From a virus: 64,000 nt of DNA. The first letter of the stretch is position 1. Each line of letters begins with the position of its first letter. Location of the stretch: positions 1-64,000 of IMG/VR virus record IMGVR_UViG_3300024999_000038; one strand, written 5' to 3'. Of the stretch, positions 1 through 9,620 are shown one piece after another. Below the pieces are notes generated by a model. That model had not been told where the DNA came from. It saw only the letters and a program-made list of their open reading frames with translations, and did not search any database. The translations under genes and the position numbers were made by a program.

Positions 1-860
1 ATTGGATAAAATTTATGAATATAATAATAATGATATTCACCATCTGAATCTGAATTTTCTTTATTAAATTTTCTGTTGAATCCATTTTCTACTAACATTG
101 AAAGGTCATCATAGTTTAATTCATTTAGTTCGATTGATGTTTTGTTAGGGATATTGTTATCATCTGGCAATACATTGTCCTCCTTTCCTGTTTCTAATGT
201 TGGATTATTTATATCAAGATCATCTTGTTTAGAATTGATCTCGAAAACTATTGAATTTTTATCAGACGGTTCTGTTAAATATAAAATTGCTAATCCTGTA
301 AAATCAAATTTAATTGGACATCGCCCATTCATCATGCTTCCGTCTTCATTTACAGACCCATTTAAATAACCGATTTTCTTTTCTTTCCCTTTGCCATTTA
401 TCTCAATTGAACCATAAACCTTATTACTAGAAACTTCTTCTTTTAACCACTTTACGAATAATGGATATCTTTGACTATATAAAAACCCCTCTGTCATAAA
501 AAGTTTTTTTGTTATTCCATCAATCTCAACATCTTCTATAAAACAATTTTGAACAGATCCTACAGAAACGCCATCGAATTCTGCATAACCATCTTCACTA
601 AACGACATAGTTCCATGATCACTAGGAATTTGATTTTCTTCGTCAAGCCAAGATACGACATATGGCATTCCAATAGCAGACTTTAAATTATCATTTATAT
701 ATTCCTCAAGCCATGAAATTCCATTGGAATTGTAACGTGAATTATCTGGAACAATTTCTAAAGCTGACATTTTTATTTTTACTCTTCCTGCAACATCTTC
801 TTCTGACATTTCACAAATTTCTATATACGTATTATTGGGAATTATTGTTGACTCATTCAC
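1..860 (-). CDS. Putative prohead (capsid maturation) protease, cut by window edge
   Basis: An open frame runs without a stop from a GTG at 860 to the left edge (286 codons seen). The GTG follows AAAGGAGGTGAT; the nearby ATG at 868 region hits a stop after four codons. The pattern of residues 65-185 fits phage capsid maturation proteases: a candidate catalytic His at about 82 (PSDHG), a stretch ending YSQRYP, then VYGSIEI with candidate Ser at about 151, and a following FDFTGLAIL strand. It lies directly downstream of the portal gene, the usual place for the prohead protease. The C-terminal acidic part could be a scaffold. A non-protease scaffold or decoration role is not excluded because a ClpP-like protease is also present in this window. 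Confidence 0.62.
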   Translation of the reverse strand, partial: MNESTIIPNNTYIEICEMSEEDVAGRVKIKMSALEIVPDNSRYNSNGISWLEEYINDNLKSAIGMPYVVSWLDEENQIPSDHGTMSFSEDGYAEFDGVSVGSVQNCFIEDVEIDGITKKLFMTEGFLYSQRYPLFVKWLKEEVSSNKVYGSIEINGKGKEKKIGYLNGSVNEDGSMMNGRCPIKFDFTGLAILYLTEPSDKNSIVFEINSKQDDLDINNPTLETGKEDNVLPDDNNIPNKTSIELNELNYDDLSMLVENGFNRKFNKENSDSDGEYHYYYIHKFYP

Positions 861-897
861 AAAACATATCACCTCCTTTCATTACAAAATTATTTAT

Positions 898-2517
898 TTA
901 TTTAGTTGATGGTTTTACTTGATTGTTGCTATTTGTATTGCGAGTTACTTTTCCTCCGACACTTAAATCTTTCTCTTTTTTCAAAGGTGCTCCACCTTTA
1001 ATATCACTAGAACTCATTGTGTTTGCAGATTGATGAACAGGATATTTTTCTTCGTATCCCAATTCAATCTCTTCATCTAAACAGCTAAAGTAGTCCTCTA
1101 CATCGAGTCCTGCACAAGCTACTAAATATCTTCTACTTCCTCCAATTAGTGTATATAAAGATTGTGCTTTTTCAAACATATCATCTTTATTTAACCAAGA
1201 AATTGGCAAATACTTAATGTCAATATAATCTTGTGGTTTAATGCCCAATAATTCATTAATAACTCTAGTATACTCTCTAGCTATCTCATTAACACACTGA
1301 AATACTTGAGAAGATACTAAATCTAAATTTACAGCTAAATTAGCATAAGAACTTCCACCACTTGATTCGGCATTTAAAGCAGAACTAGCAAAACCTAAAC
1401 TTGTAGATATTTTCTTCATATTTTCATCACTTAAAGTATTTTCAACTAAAGAAGAATCTTTACTTAACCTATCTATTTTTGTCCCAGGAGCTAAACTAAG
1501 CGTTGAAATTTTAGCAGAATCTCCACTTGTGTTAATTTTTACAGCACCTTTAAAAGCCTCAATAACTTCTTTTTGCTGAGTTGAGTTAAGACTGCAAGAC
1601 CCCGCTTTTTCCCCTTCTGGTAAGATCATAAAATATATACTGCTTGCTAATTCACTGACTAGTTGATATTGACTATCATTATAATCACTACTTGATTTCA
1701 TATCAGTAAATGCAGAAAGTCCTAAAGGTCTTCCATACGGTTCATCTTCTTTTGATTTAAATTTTAATGCAATAGTTTTTCTATAATCTAATATAAACCA
1801 TCTTTTACTAGCGTCTTTTTTATAATCCATATATGCTTTCATAAATTCTTTTGGAAAATTTTTGATTTCATTTACTAGTCCACCATATTTGAATTGGTCA
1901 AAATACATCATATCAAAAGCAGCAATAGATATATTATTTTGGAATCCTATTATTTTACAATAATCTAAATCTAATGGTTGAATCATAAAGTTATCATCTA
2001 ATGATAATCCTTCAATTCTATCTATTGATTCCACTGTCATTGATCCAGTATCGAGATTTTTATTATTTGCAGAAGTTTCTCTTAATGTACCTATATATGT
2101 ACCATAAATATATTCATTTCTTAATATATCTCTAGTTGTTCGATCATGATTTAATAATTTTAATATTAAATTAAACTTTTTCTTTTTCTCTTTTAACTCA
2201 GGTGTTTTGTTTCTCATAGTTGTTATATGAGATAAAATTGGTATCGCAATCATATAATCACATATGTTACTATAAATGCCCTGCAAACCATAAGCTTGTT
2301 CCGATATAGTTCTTAATATTTCATTATATATCATAGGATATTTTACATATTGTTTTAAATCGCTCATGGGGATATTGTCAGTATCTAATCTTCCTGTTGA
2401 TATGGAATAGGAATTGTAAGATAATGAGTTTGTTTCAACTTCATTTGAGAATTGAGTAGAAGTAGGAGAGTCTGATTGGGAAATTTCTGATGAGATTGGT
2501 TGAGTTTTTTTTGTCAA
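898..2517 (-). CDS. Phage portal protein
   Basis: A 539-residue protein, normal size for a portal. It would form the dodecameric ring at the capsid vertex through which DNA is packaged by the terminase. I infer this from length, position between terminase (upstream) and prohead protease (downstream), and general resemblance to portals of SPbeta-like and related phages: a Ser/Thr-rich N-terminus, a region with many aromatic beta strands, and a Gly/Ser-rich stretch near residue 390 (SSGGSSYANLAVN) typical of the portal channel/tunnel helix region. The start ATG is preceded by AAAGGAGGCATATCC. No catalytic motif is expected. Confidence 0.72.
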   Translation of the reverse strand: MTKKTQPISSEISQSDSPTSTQFSNEVETNSLSYNSYSISTGRLDTDNIPMSDLKQYVKYPMIYNEILRTISEQAYGLQGIYSNICDYMIAIPILSHITTMRNKTPELKEKKKKFNLILKLLNHDRTTRDILRNEYIYGTYIGTLRETSANNKNLDTGSMTVESIDRIEGLSLDDNFMIQPLDLDYCKIIGFQNNISIAAFDMMYFDQFKYGGLVNEIKNFPKEFMKAYMDYKKDASKRWFILDYRKTIALKFKSKEDEPYGRPLGLSAFTDMKSSSDYNDSQYQLVSELASSIYFMILPEGEKAGSCSLNSTQQKEVIEAFKGAVKINTSGDSAKISTLSLAPGTKIDRLSKDSSLVENTLSDENMKKISTSLGFASSALNAESSGGSSYANLAVNLDLVSSQVFQCVNEIAREYTRVINELLGIKPQDYIDIKYLPISWLNKDDMFEKAQSLYTLIGGSRRYLVACAGLDVEDYFSCLDEEIELGYEEKYPVHQSANTMSSSDIKGGAPLKKEKDLSVGGKVTRNTNSNNQVKPSTK

Positions 2518-2553
2518 ATTGGATATGCCTCCTTTCTTTAGGTAGTTATGTTA

Positions 2554-4242
2554 TTATGAATATGAGAATACAAAATCGTGGTCTGAGTCATCTGTGTTAA
2601 TTATATCCCCTCTTCTTTTTTCATATAAATAATGAGCTAAAAGTAATAATGTATAAAACTTATCATCATACATAATTCTTTCTTTGTCTTTTGGTAGTAT
2701 ATATCTTACGCTTGTTTTTTCAGCATTAGATACTCTATGAATATTAATTGTTTCAGTTTTCATAATGTCAATATTAATTAGTGATAATTCTTCCTCAAAT
2801 GAAAGATTATAATTCTTTAAATTTCTTTCACTTCCATCATCAGAAGCTAATGTTACAAATCCTTTACCAGAATACTCATATGGAAATTTAATTAAATCTA
2901 ATTGCAATAACTCCTGTAATTCTTCACACATTTTATTTCTATATTTATTAGGAGATATTAATGCTAACTTATCCCATGCATTAGGATAATTATAAATTTC
3001 AGTTTCATAAATATCAGAAACTTTATCAATAAATCCTTTATGTTTTATACCTTTATCATCAAACCAATCATCTAATAAATTATCTGCATAAGCTGAAACT
3101 CCTGCTCCTCCTGCTCCAGCGTCGATCAAAAATGCTTCAATATTTTCATAATCAGGATTATTATTACCATTATAGTCTAATATTGTTTGCTTTAAGAATT
3201 TTATTTGGTCTGGGGTTTTCATTTTAATCTTTCTTTTACTAGCTAAGTCAATCATATTTGTACAATTTATAATTTTTCCATAGTAACCAATATTATCATC
3301 TTTTAAGATTTGCATCACAGAAACAATACTTCCATCTCCTGCTCTTGCAGGGTCAAAAGCAATCGCAAATTTTTCTTTTCCAGTTTCATTTGAAAATTTA
3401 GGTAAAGAGAATGTGCTATTTCTTGTTATCATAGCACGTTTATATATTTGTGTTTCTCCACCATCCGAATCGAATTTGTTATAATATTCTCTTAATGCTT
3501 TATCTCTATTTGATGTCATAGCGGTTTCTACTTTAGATTTTTGTAAAAGCGGAGGATGCTCTATCCCATCCATCATTGGATTAATAGGAATATTGCAAGG
3601 AATATCACAACAAAAATAATCTCTATTTCCCATCATCATTTTCATTGCAAAATCTTTGTATTTTCTAAAGAATGTGGTATCAACTGAGGATGCAGAAGAA
3701 GCGTAAATTAATTGTGTAGGAACATTTCTTCTTGATGCTTTAACATCGAAATCTTTTTGAACTGATGTGGCAAAATCACTATCTTGTGTTGCAAATGCTG
3801 CCATAGCTTCCAATAATTCTTCACCGGAATACCCCGCTTCATCAAAAAATACAAGTGATGCGCGCTTGCTCCTGTTATTGTCAGGATTTCCATTAAGTGT
3901 AAATATTTCACTGTTATTATATGTTGATACATGAAACGATACAGGATTATGTGAAAACCCAGTCTTACAAGATGGACTTTGTACGATCTCATTTCTAAAT
4001 ATATCTTTTAATGATTTAATTGAATTAATTCTATCTAAAGCAATGTCTTCAATCTTGGTAAAACATTCTTGTGCTTGACTTCCGACATTACTTACTATAT
4101 AAATATCTTGATCTTCGTATAGAATTGATTTTAAACCCATTAATACTGCTGCTTCAAAACTTTTTCCTGCGTTTCGACTTTCACACCACAGTACGTAAGG
4201 AGTATTCCAACTCATTTGAAGAACCCATTTTTGAAAATCCAA
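2554..4242 (-). CDS. Terminase large subunit (ATPase and nuclease)
   Basis: TerL packages DNA into the prohead and cuts the concatemer. Visible motifs: adenine-contacting LLDFQKW, Walker A-like SRNAGKS (residues 22-28 from the TTG at 4242), Walker B LVFFDEAG, and nuclease-domain acidic patches IAFDPARAGDGS and FLIDAGAGGAG. The TTG at 4242 has no ribosome site; sense coding continues upstream (SIRLLDFQKW) in the same frame to about 4280 without a start codon. The expected N-terminus is instead in another frame at 4253-4381. So the gene is either split by a +1 shift or by a 4-nt insertion. About 562 residues plus the detached 42 would be a normal TerL length. Confidence 0.9.
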   Translation of the reverse strand: MDFQKWVLQMSWNTPYVLWCESRNAGKSFEAAVLMGLKSILYEDQDIYIVSNVGSQAQECFTKIEDIALDRINSIKSLKDIFRNEIVQSPSCKTGFSHNPVSFHVSTYNNSEIFTLNGNPDNNRSKRASLVFFDEAGYSGEELLEAMAAFATQDSDFATSVQKDFDVKASRRNVPTQLIYASSASSVDTTFFRKYKDFAMKMMMGNRDYFCCDIPCNIPINPMMDGIEHPPLLQKSKVETAMTSNRDKALREYYNKFDSDGGETQIYKRAMITRNSTFSLPKFSNETGKEKFAIAFDPARAGDGSIVSVMQILKDDNIGYYGKIINCTNMIDLASKRKIKMKTPDQIKFLKQTILDYNGNNNPDYENIEAFLIDAGAGGAGVSAYADNLLDDWFDDKGIKHKGFIDKVSDIYETEIYNYPNAWDKLALISPNKYRNKMCEELQELLQLDLIKFPYEYSGKGFVTLASDDGSERNLKNYNLSFEEELSLINIDIMKTETINIHRVSNAEKTSVRYILPKDKERIMYDDKFYTLLLLAHYLYEKRRGDIINTDDSDHDFVFSYS

Positions 4243-4252
4243 TAATCTTATA

Positions 4253-4381
4253 CTAACCGAACAAATCTTCAGCCGCGATAATTGGATTACGTCTCCAAAA
4301 CTTTATAATCTTAGAGTTTGCATCATACATTTCGATTTTTCTTGTTGTTAGTAATTTCTTATCACGGTTAAGATTTGCCAT
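4253..4381 (-). CDS. Detached N-terminal part of terminase large subunit (+1 frame)
   Basis: A 42-residue frame with a good ribosome site (AAGGTGGTGA) starting at ATG 4381. It ends ...FWRRNPIIAAEDLFG then TAG. The RRNP(I/V)IAAEDLLG pattern is what normally precedes the LLDFQ motif in this terminase type, and that motif follows immediately in the +1 frame. Skipping the T of GGT-TAG joins the two as ...DLFG-SIRLLDFQ. I read this as the true start of the terminase gene. Whether ribosomes shift here, or the sequence carries an indel, cannot be told from the window. Confidence 0.75.
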   Translation of the reverse strand: MANLNRDKKLLTTRKIEMYDANSKIIKFWRRNPIIAAEDLFG

Positions 4382-4398
4382 TTAAAATATTCACCACC

Positions 4399-5538
4399 TT
4401 AATCATCTTCTGATTTTATTTTAATTCTTAATTTTCTATTTTCTTCCAATGAATCGTCAAGTTCATTTTGTAAACTTTGAATCAATGTTCTTTGTTCTTT
4501 AACTATATTATCTAAATCATTTTCATCAAATCTAAGTTGTTCTAATATACTACTATTTGAAATATCAGCAGCATGTTTCATTCCTATACCCTTTAATTGA
4601 TCATAATAATCAACTTCTGCATCTTCAAATCCAATTTCTCTATAATTTTTCATCATATAAGTCAAAGTAGATTTTCCAGCTTTTTTATCTCCTCTATTTT
4701 TTACAGATATTGAATTTTCTTTTGCAATTTTATCTGTACTTCCTACTATTTGACTTTTAGTGGAAGACAAAGATTTTATTTCTCCTTGATTGGATATTAA
4801 TGTTTTAGTATCGTTACTTAAAGTGGCAATTACTAAATCTATTTTTCTTATTTGATTATTATTATTAACCAATTGTAAAATTTGAGATAACTTAAACGCA
4901 TCATCCAATAAATCCTCATCCAGATAAGTAATTAATTCATTATATAAAAACTTTTGATCAAAATTTGAATATCCAGCAAATGGGTCATATCCAATAAGTC
5001 TAATTACATCGTCTTTTACTTGTAAATCTTTTTCAGTTAATTGTATATTAAAATCCAAATCTTTTGCTTCAATCTCAAATGAATTAGTTATAAGGTCTTT
5101 CCCGGTTTCTTTGTCAAACAAGAATTTTGGGTCAAAACCAGCTAGTGCGTTATTAAAATTACCTAATGAATTAAGTTTTGTCATATAAATTTTTAATGGA
5201 TGCGCAGTTGGTTTATTAGTGCATTGCTTCATTGCACCATCAAAATCACCCTCATTAAATGGAATATCAAACTTCATACAAGTTATAAGAATTGATTTCT
5301 TAATATCTTTTAAAATATTGTAATAAGTGTCATACGTATTACATATACATTCCTTACAGAATACCATTCTCGATTCATTAGGATGATCAATATTTATCCC
5401 TAGATATAGAGGAGATAAACTTTTATAAAAATTTGATCTTACTTTTGGTTCGTCTGTACACATTGGACATTTTATTTTACTTTCTTCATCTTTTGATTTT
5501 ACTATTGGTTGTTTTACTGTTTTCCCAACTCTAGGCAA
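4399..5538 (-). CDS. Zinc-binding protein upstream of terminase, possible packaging factor
   Basis: A 379-residue protein starting at TTG 5538 after AGAAGGAGTTAA. Residues 24-27 (CPMC) and 61-66 (CKECIC) form a zinc-ribbon-like pair; the last 35 residues are a predicted coiled coil (QNELDDSLEENRKLRIKIKS). It ends 18 nt before the terminase start, so the two are one transcription unit. Its position suggests a DNA-recognition (small terminase-like) role, but I recognise no TerS signature and the assignment is only contextual. A central poly-Asn stretch NNNNQ is odd but within frame. Confidence 0.6.
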   Translation of the reverse strand: MPRVGKTVKQPIVKSKDEESKIKCPMCTDEPKVRSNFYKSLSPLYLGINIDHPNESRMVFCKECICNTYDTYYNILKDIKKSILITCMKFDIPFNEGDFDGAMKQCTNKPTAHPLKIYMTKLNSLGNFNNALAGFDPKFLFDKETGKDLITNSFEIEAKDLDFNIQLTEKDLQVKDDVIRLIGYDPFAGYSNFDQKFLYNELITYLDEDLLDDAFKLSQILQLVNNNNQIRKIDLVIATLSNDTKTLISNQGEIKSLSSTKSQIVGSTDKIAKENSISVKNRGDKKAGKSTLTYMMKNYREIGFEDAEVDYYDQLKGIGMKHAADISNSSILEQLRFDENDLDNIVKEQRTLIQSLQNELDDSLEENRKLRIKIKSEDD

Positions 5539-5576
5539 TTAACTCCTTCTCCTTTTAAAGAAGAAGTTAATATTAA

Positions 5577-6941
5577 TTAACTAACTTCTTCTAAAATACT
5601 TTTAAATTCTCCTAATTCATATCTTAATTTAAACTCATAAAAATCTTCAATACTAGCATTCTTAGAATATAACTGATGAAAAAGTATATGTATATTATTG
5701 GAAATACATATCCCGATTGGGTATTTATTATGTAACTCAATAACTTTATCTCTTATCTTAATAAATTCATCACCATTATACTTTTGTTTTATTTCATAAC
5801 TCAATATATCTAACGCTTCAGTTATTATTTCATTGAAAGCTTTAAGATGATGAATATCATATTGTTTATTTCCTGTAAAAATACATTCATTATTGCCATT
5901 TAATTTACTTTGTTTTCTCCATGAATTTATACTACTCCTTAATCTTCTGTTTAGATTCTTTAAACTTTCTTCCGCTCTACATAGTTCACATGGTTGTTTA
6001 GTATTCATTAGACTATGATATGTAACTTTTTGAATTGTACCTAAATGATTAGGACATTCAAATTCTATATGAGTATGAACTCCTCCATATAACTGATTTT
6101 CACAAACTTTCAACCCTCTATTTTTAAAGTAATCAAAAATGAAAGATTTTTCATGCCTTAATTGACTTGCTGTAAACTCATACGCACAATAATTACATTT
6201 ATGGTCTGAATCTAATAATTTAACATAACTTCTATGCTGAACACCTTTATCTAAATGTTCTGGGCAAATAAAAGGTAACATTTGAATATTTTTTCTATAT
6301 TCTTCTGGTTCAAATTTAGGTATCAACCCCTTATCTACAAATGCTTTATATACTTCGTTCCCATCATTTCTCGTTGATTCTGCGGATAATTCATATTTTC
6401 CATAAAAACAACATCCTTTATTATTAAGAAACGTTTCTGCATTTGTTTCCTGTATATCATATTCTAAATGAGCTAAACATATAAATTTTATTCTACTTTT
6501 TTTATTTTCATATTCATATCTTTTTGTAATTAATATTAAGTTTTTATTTATAGCTTGATTTATCATTAATTGAAATGGTTTTTGCTGTCTTTCCCGTGAT
6601 GCGATTTTGTACTCATCTAATTTTTGAATATTATCAACGCCATATGTATTCATCATAATATCTTTAGTTTTATATGCTCCACATTTTTTATTTGTACAGC
6701 AATTACCTAATCCATTTTCTTCATCTTCAGTATATTGTCTATACGGTTTTTCATGTATTCCTTTGCACCCATCTTTTTTATAATCGCAATCTACTAATAC
6801 TTTTGCGGTTGATCCTGGAGGCAAATCTTCTACTCTACATTCAAAATAATCACCTTGTTTAATTTTAGAATAACCTTTTTCTAAATACCATTTTGTTGTG
6901 AATCCATTCCATCTAACCATTACTGTTTTACTAGTCATCAT
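5577..6941 (-). CDS. HNH homing endonuclease with zinc-ribbon array
   Basis: About 454 residues from ATG 6941 (ribosome site AGGAAGTGA). The N-terminus (W-x-KWY-x-KGY ... VEDLPPGS) matches the N-terminal module of the endonuclease at 22.9-24.3 kb. Several Cys pairs follow (CDYKKDGCKG, CC..KKC, CNYC, CELC). The C-terminal quarter carries CIFTGNKQYDIHHL ... NNIHILFHQLY, an HNH fold with the catalytic His pair in IHHL and the final His in LFH. Such genes are selfish free-standing homing endonucleases that cut DNA of related phages and are copied by repair. It sits between terminase-cluster genes and an acidic protein gene, as a mobile insertion would. Confidence 0.8.
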   Translation of the reverse strand: MMTSKTVMVRWNGFTTKWYLEKGYSKIKQGDYFECRVEDLPPGSTAKVLVDCDYKKDGCKGIHEKPYRQYTEDEENGLGNCCTNKKCGAYKTKDIMMNTYGVDNIQKLDEYKIASRERQQKPFQLMINQAINKNLILITKRYEYENKKSRIKFICLAHLEYDIQETNAETFLNNKGCCFYGKYELSAESTRNDGNEVYKAFVDKGLIPKFEPEEYRKNIQMLPFICPEHLDKGVQHRSYVKLLDSDHKCNYCAYEFTASQLRHEKSFIFDYFKNRGLKVCENQLYGGVHTHIEFECPNHLGTIQKVTYHSLMNTKQPCELCRAEESLKNLNRRLRSSINSWRKQSKLNGNNECIFTGNKQYDIHHLKAFNEIITEALDILSYEIKQKYNGDEFIKIRDKVIELHNKYPIGICISNNIHILFHQLYSKNASIEDFYEFKLRYELGEFKSILEEVS

Positions 6942-6982
6942 TTTTATCACTTCCTATTTTCTCTCCCACTAAAATATTAATA

Positions 6983-7040
6983 GGGAAGGAGTGTGTAGGA
7001 GAACACCATCTCAGGCTCATGACTTCCTGATTACCTTCCC
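6983..7040 (-). ncRNA. Structured leader element (three-way junction candidate)
   Basis: On the minus strand GGGAAGG and CCTTCCC (7 bp) close a domain that contains CAGG-N10-CCTG and a GTGT-N6-ACAC hairpin. It lies between a terminator (7064-7088) and the HNH gene. It shares the string CCTGAGATG with the structured element at 9994-10073. I do not match it to a known riboswitch class. Confidence 0.4.
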
Positions 7041-7063
7041 ATATGAACAAATTATGCTCACAT

Positions 7064-7088
7064 AAAAACCTCACAAATTAATGTGAGG
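7064..7088 (-). terminator. Rho-independent terminator
   Basis: CCTCACA-TTAATT-TGTGAGG followed by TTTTT on the minus strand, 65 nt after the stop of the 7154-7528 gene. Confidence 0.8.
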
Positions 7089-7153
7089 CATAATCTAAAC
7101 ACAATTAAATTACAACAAACCAGTCCCTTAAAATTTCAAATTCGAAGGATAAT

Positions 7154-7528
7154 TTAATCCTCCAAAAACTCTCTCATTTCTTCCTTACATTCCTCATAAC
7201 CCTCTTCGTATCCTTCATAATTTCCCTTATCATAAATATCTCCAAGCAATTCAAATACATGTTTAGGACATAATTCATTCTCAAACATAAACTTAACTGC
7301 TTCTGCAAGATAAATCATTTTACGATTTTCCTGACAATCTGGACAGGTGCAATCTTCATCATGTTCTTCTTCTGGATAAGCAATTACTCCTTCTTCATTG
7401 TCATGAACTTCATTTTCTAATTCCATTGCATATGTTTCTACGTCTACTTCCTGTCCATCAATCATTAGAATTTGAATCCACTTTTGTTCATCTTTATCCC
7501 ATGCTGATTCTGTATTAAATACTCTCAT
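7154..7528 (-). CDS. Acidic hypothetical protein with CxxC
   Basis: A 124-residue protein with clear ribosome site (AAAGGCAGGAAATTATTAATG). It is very acidic, with a CTCPDC zinc-knuckle-like motif at about residues 63-68 and a C-terminal YEGYEEGYEECKEE repeat. No family recognised. It is the last gene before the terminator at 7064-7088 and is cotranscribed with the ClpP-like gene upstream. Confidence 0.7.
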   Translation of the reverse strand: MRVFNTESAWDKDEQKWIQILMIDGQEVDVETYAMELENEVHDNEEGVIAYPEEEHDEDCTCPDCQENRKMIYLAEAVKFMFENELCPKHVFELLGDIYDKGNYEGYEEGYEECKEEMREFLED

Positions 7529-7587
7529 TAATAATTTCCTGCCTTTATTATTTTATCTTAATTATTGTTTGTGTTTAATGTAAATAA

Positions 7588-8172
7588 TTAAACAATTTCA
7601 TCAATAAATCCATATGTATCCCTAGCTACTTCTGCTAAACAATATGTTTCATTCCTTCTGATTTTCTTTAATTCTTCAGGAGTAATTTTAGTTCTCCTAA
7701 TAATTAAATCATCAAAAATCTTACCAACATCATCTTTATAGAAAGCGATTATGTCTTCTGCTTCCGCGAAATTTGTATTTCCTAAAGAAATTGAGCCTTT
7801 ATGAAGTAATAGAATTGAGTTAATACTTCCTACCCTATGTTTACAACTCATTAATACATATAAACCTGCACTTGCAGCAACAGATAAAACTCTTCCATGA
7901 ATAGGAATACGAGATTTCTCAATGACATCTACAAGAAATGCACATACATCAGCAGAACCACCATATGAAGAAATCCATATCGTAATAGGTTTTAATTTTT
8001 CTATTGGTATATCAATCTCTAATTCATTTTGCAAAAGAATTGGCGTAGCTATCATATCGATACAATTTTCGTCTATTTCTGCATTTAGGTAAAGAACTCG
8101 TTTTTCTTCCCATAATTTCTTGTATATTTCTTCGTAAATTGAACCTGTTTTAAATCCTGATAATATATTCAT
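7588..8172 (-). CDS. ClpP-family serine protease
   Basis: A 194-residue ClpP-fold protein. The oxyanion loop SSYGGSADVC (residues 69-77) corresponds to NSPGGSV of ClpP. The nucleophile is S101 in AASAGLY, the His is H124 in SILLLHKGS, and the third residue appears as E175 in NETYCLAEVA where ClpP has Asp. The ending YGFIDEIV is typical of the family. Phage ClpP-like enzymes often process prohead proteins, but some act on regulators. It is in one run with the metallophosphoesterase upstream (33 nt gap). The Asp-to-Glu change may tune activity. Confidence 0.85.
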   Translation of the reverse strand: MNILSGFKTGSIYEEIYKKLWEEKRVLYLNAEIDENCIDMIATPILLQNELEIDIPIEKLKPITIWISSYGGSADVCAFLVDVIEKSRIPIHGRVLSVAASAGLYVLMSCKHRVGSINSILLLHKGSISLGNTNFAEAEDIIAFYKDDVGKIFDDLIIRRTKITPEELKKIRRNETYCLAEVARDTYGFIDEIV

Positions 8173-8205
8173 AAATTTATCCTCACAATATATTTTATTT
8201 TTTAT

Positions 8206-9414
8206 TTATTTAAGTTTACAGTCATAAACACAAATTACTCTATCATCACCAATAATACTAACTGTCTGACTTGGCTCTCCTATTACTCTGATCCCAGTAC
8301 AATACGAATCGTTAACACAAAAGCTTCCAGACATAATTGTTTTTACTTTCTGAATTGTATCAACGCTAAAGTGATGGGAATGACCAAAATACACTAACTT
8401 TGGTATTTCTCCAATCATTAGTGTTAATTTTTCTACTATCCTACTAGGCGTATCTTTATCTCCATGCGTAAAGAAACAAGTATTATCCTTAACTTTACCA
8501 ATAGCAATTGTATTATCTAAAATAGAATCATGAAACATAATATTTTTATGATTAGACATTCTTGCTTTTAAATACCAAATAATAAAATTCTCATATCTTT
8601 CGCTATCAAGAGATTCTTTCTTGTCCTGAAAATTTCTCGCATGATTTCCAGTTACAAAGTAAATATTAATATTCTCAAAGTGCTGACTTAATTTATCTAA
8701 AAATTTAACCATATATTCAGAGAAATTTTGCACTTGACTTACAACATTTTCTTGATTAGAATATCTTATAATGTTCATATGTACTCCTGATATCAAATCG
8801 CCTAAAAACGCTATATGACAAGTATTTATCTTATGTATCTTTTTAATCTCTAATATTTGCATTGTATAATTTGCCAATCTCTCAAGAAAAACATCTGTGT
8901 TGTATTTTTCAAACTCATTATCGATAGTTAAAGCATAATGTGAATCAGAAATTGGAATTATCATTTCATTATCTTCACCATATTTATGTTCTGGAACAAT
9001 AAATTCAAAATTATTAAACTGTCCATTTTTAATAGATGATTCTAATAATTCTTTTAAACCTTCACTTCTAGCAGATTGTCTTATTAAGGTATTTAATTTA
9101 CTTCTTTGGTCGCCAAGGCGTATTCTTTCCTTCTTTAACTCTATTTCTTTTAAATCCAAATCATTAAGTTTCTTATCCATAATCTCATCTTTAACATTTT
9201 CCATAATAGAATTTAACTTCTTTAATGTCCCATCTCTATCTTGTCTCTTTTTGATAAACTGCCTAAAATGTTCTCCAGACTTAAAATAACTTCCATTATG
9301 CTTGTTTAAATCATTCCATGAAGGTGTTTTAGTATTAAGTATTACTTTATATTTATCTCTATTATTTTTGAAGTCTACGCCTATAATGTAAAGTTCATTT
9401 TTATCTTTAGACAT
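8206..9414 (-). CDS. Calcineurin-like metallophosphoesterase
   Basis: About 402 residues from ATG 9414 (GAGGTTATTA spacing). Residues 1-135 form an N-terminal extension with a Lys/Glu-rich coiled coil. The C-terminal domain shows the five metal motifs in order: SDSH (DxH), FLGDLISG (GDxxxx), TGNHAR (GNHD/E), FTHGDKD, and YFGHSHH. This class includes SbcD/Mre11-like nucleases and phosphodiesterases; substrate unknown here, though long insert and location among DNA-processing genes favour a DNA or nucleotide substrate. Confidence 0.85.
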   Translation of the reverse strand: MSKDKNELYIIGVDFKNNRDKYKVILNTKTPSWNDLNKHNGSYFKSGEHFRQFIKKRQDRDGTLKKLNSIMENVKDEIMDKKLNDLDLKEIELKKERIRLGDQRSKLNTLIRQSARSEGLKELLESSIKNGQFNNFEFIVPEHKYGEDNEMIIPISDSHYALTIDNEFEKYNTDVFLERLANYTMQILEIKKIHKINTCHIAFLGDLISGVHMNIIRYSNQENVVSQVQNFSEYMVKFLDKLSQHFENINIYFVTGNHARNFQDKKESLDSERYENFIIWYLKARMSNHKNIMFHDSILDNTIAIGKVKDNTCFFTHGDKDTPSRIVEKLTLMIGEIPKLVYFGHSHHFSVDTIQKVKTIMSGSFCVNDSYCTGIRVIGEPSQTVSIIGDDRVICVYDCKLK

Positions 9415-9473
9415 TAATAACCTCAATCTTTATTTATTTTCAATTTTAACAACCACAAATCGACCATGTGATT

Positions 9474-9620
9474 TTATATTACCGTAAAATGTCCACAATC
9501 TTGACAATATAATATTGTTTTTCCACCATAAAATTTTAAATAGAACCTATTTTTACCACAAGTAAGACTTGGGCAAGTTGTATCTGCATTTTCTATGTCA
9601 TAAGTTAATTCATAATTCAT
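9474..9620 (-). CDS. Small zinc-ribbon protein
   Basis: A 48-residue protein beginning at ATG 9620 after AAGGAGGATTAAAA. The earlier ATG 4 nt upstream stops after four codons. It has CPSLTC (residues 16-21) and CQDC (39-42), a four-Cys zinc ribbon. The gene is 60 nt upstream of the metallophosphoesterase on the same strand. No specific function recognised. Confidence 0.7.
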   Translation of the reverse strand: MNYELTYDIENADTTCPSLTCGKNRFYLKFYGGKTILYCQDCGHFTVI

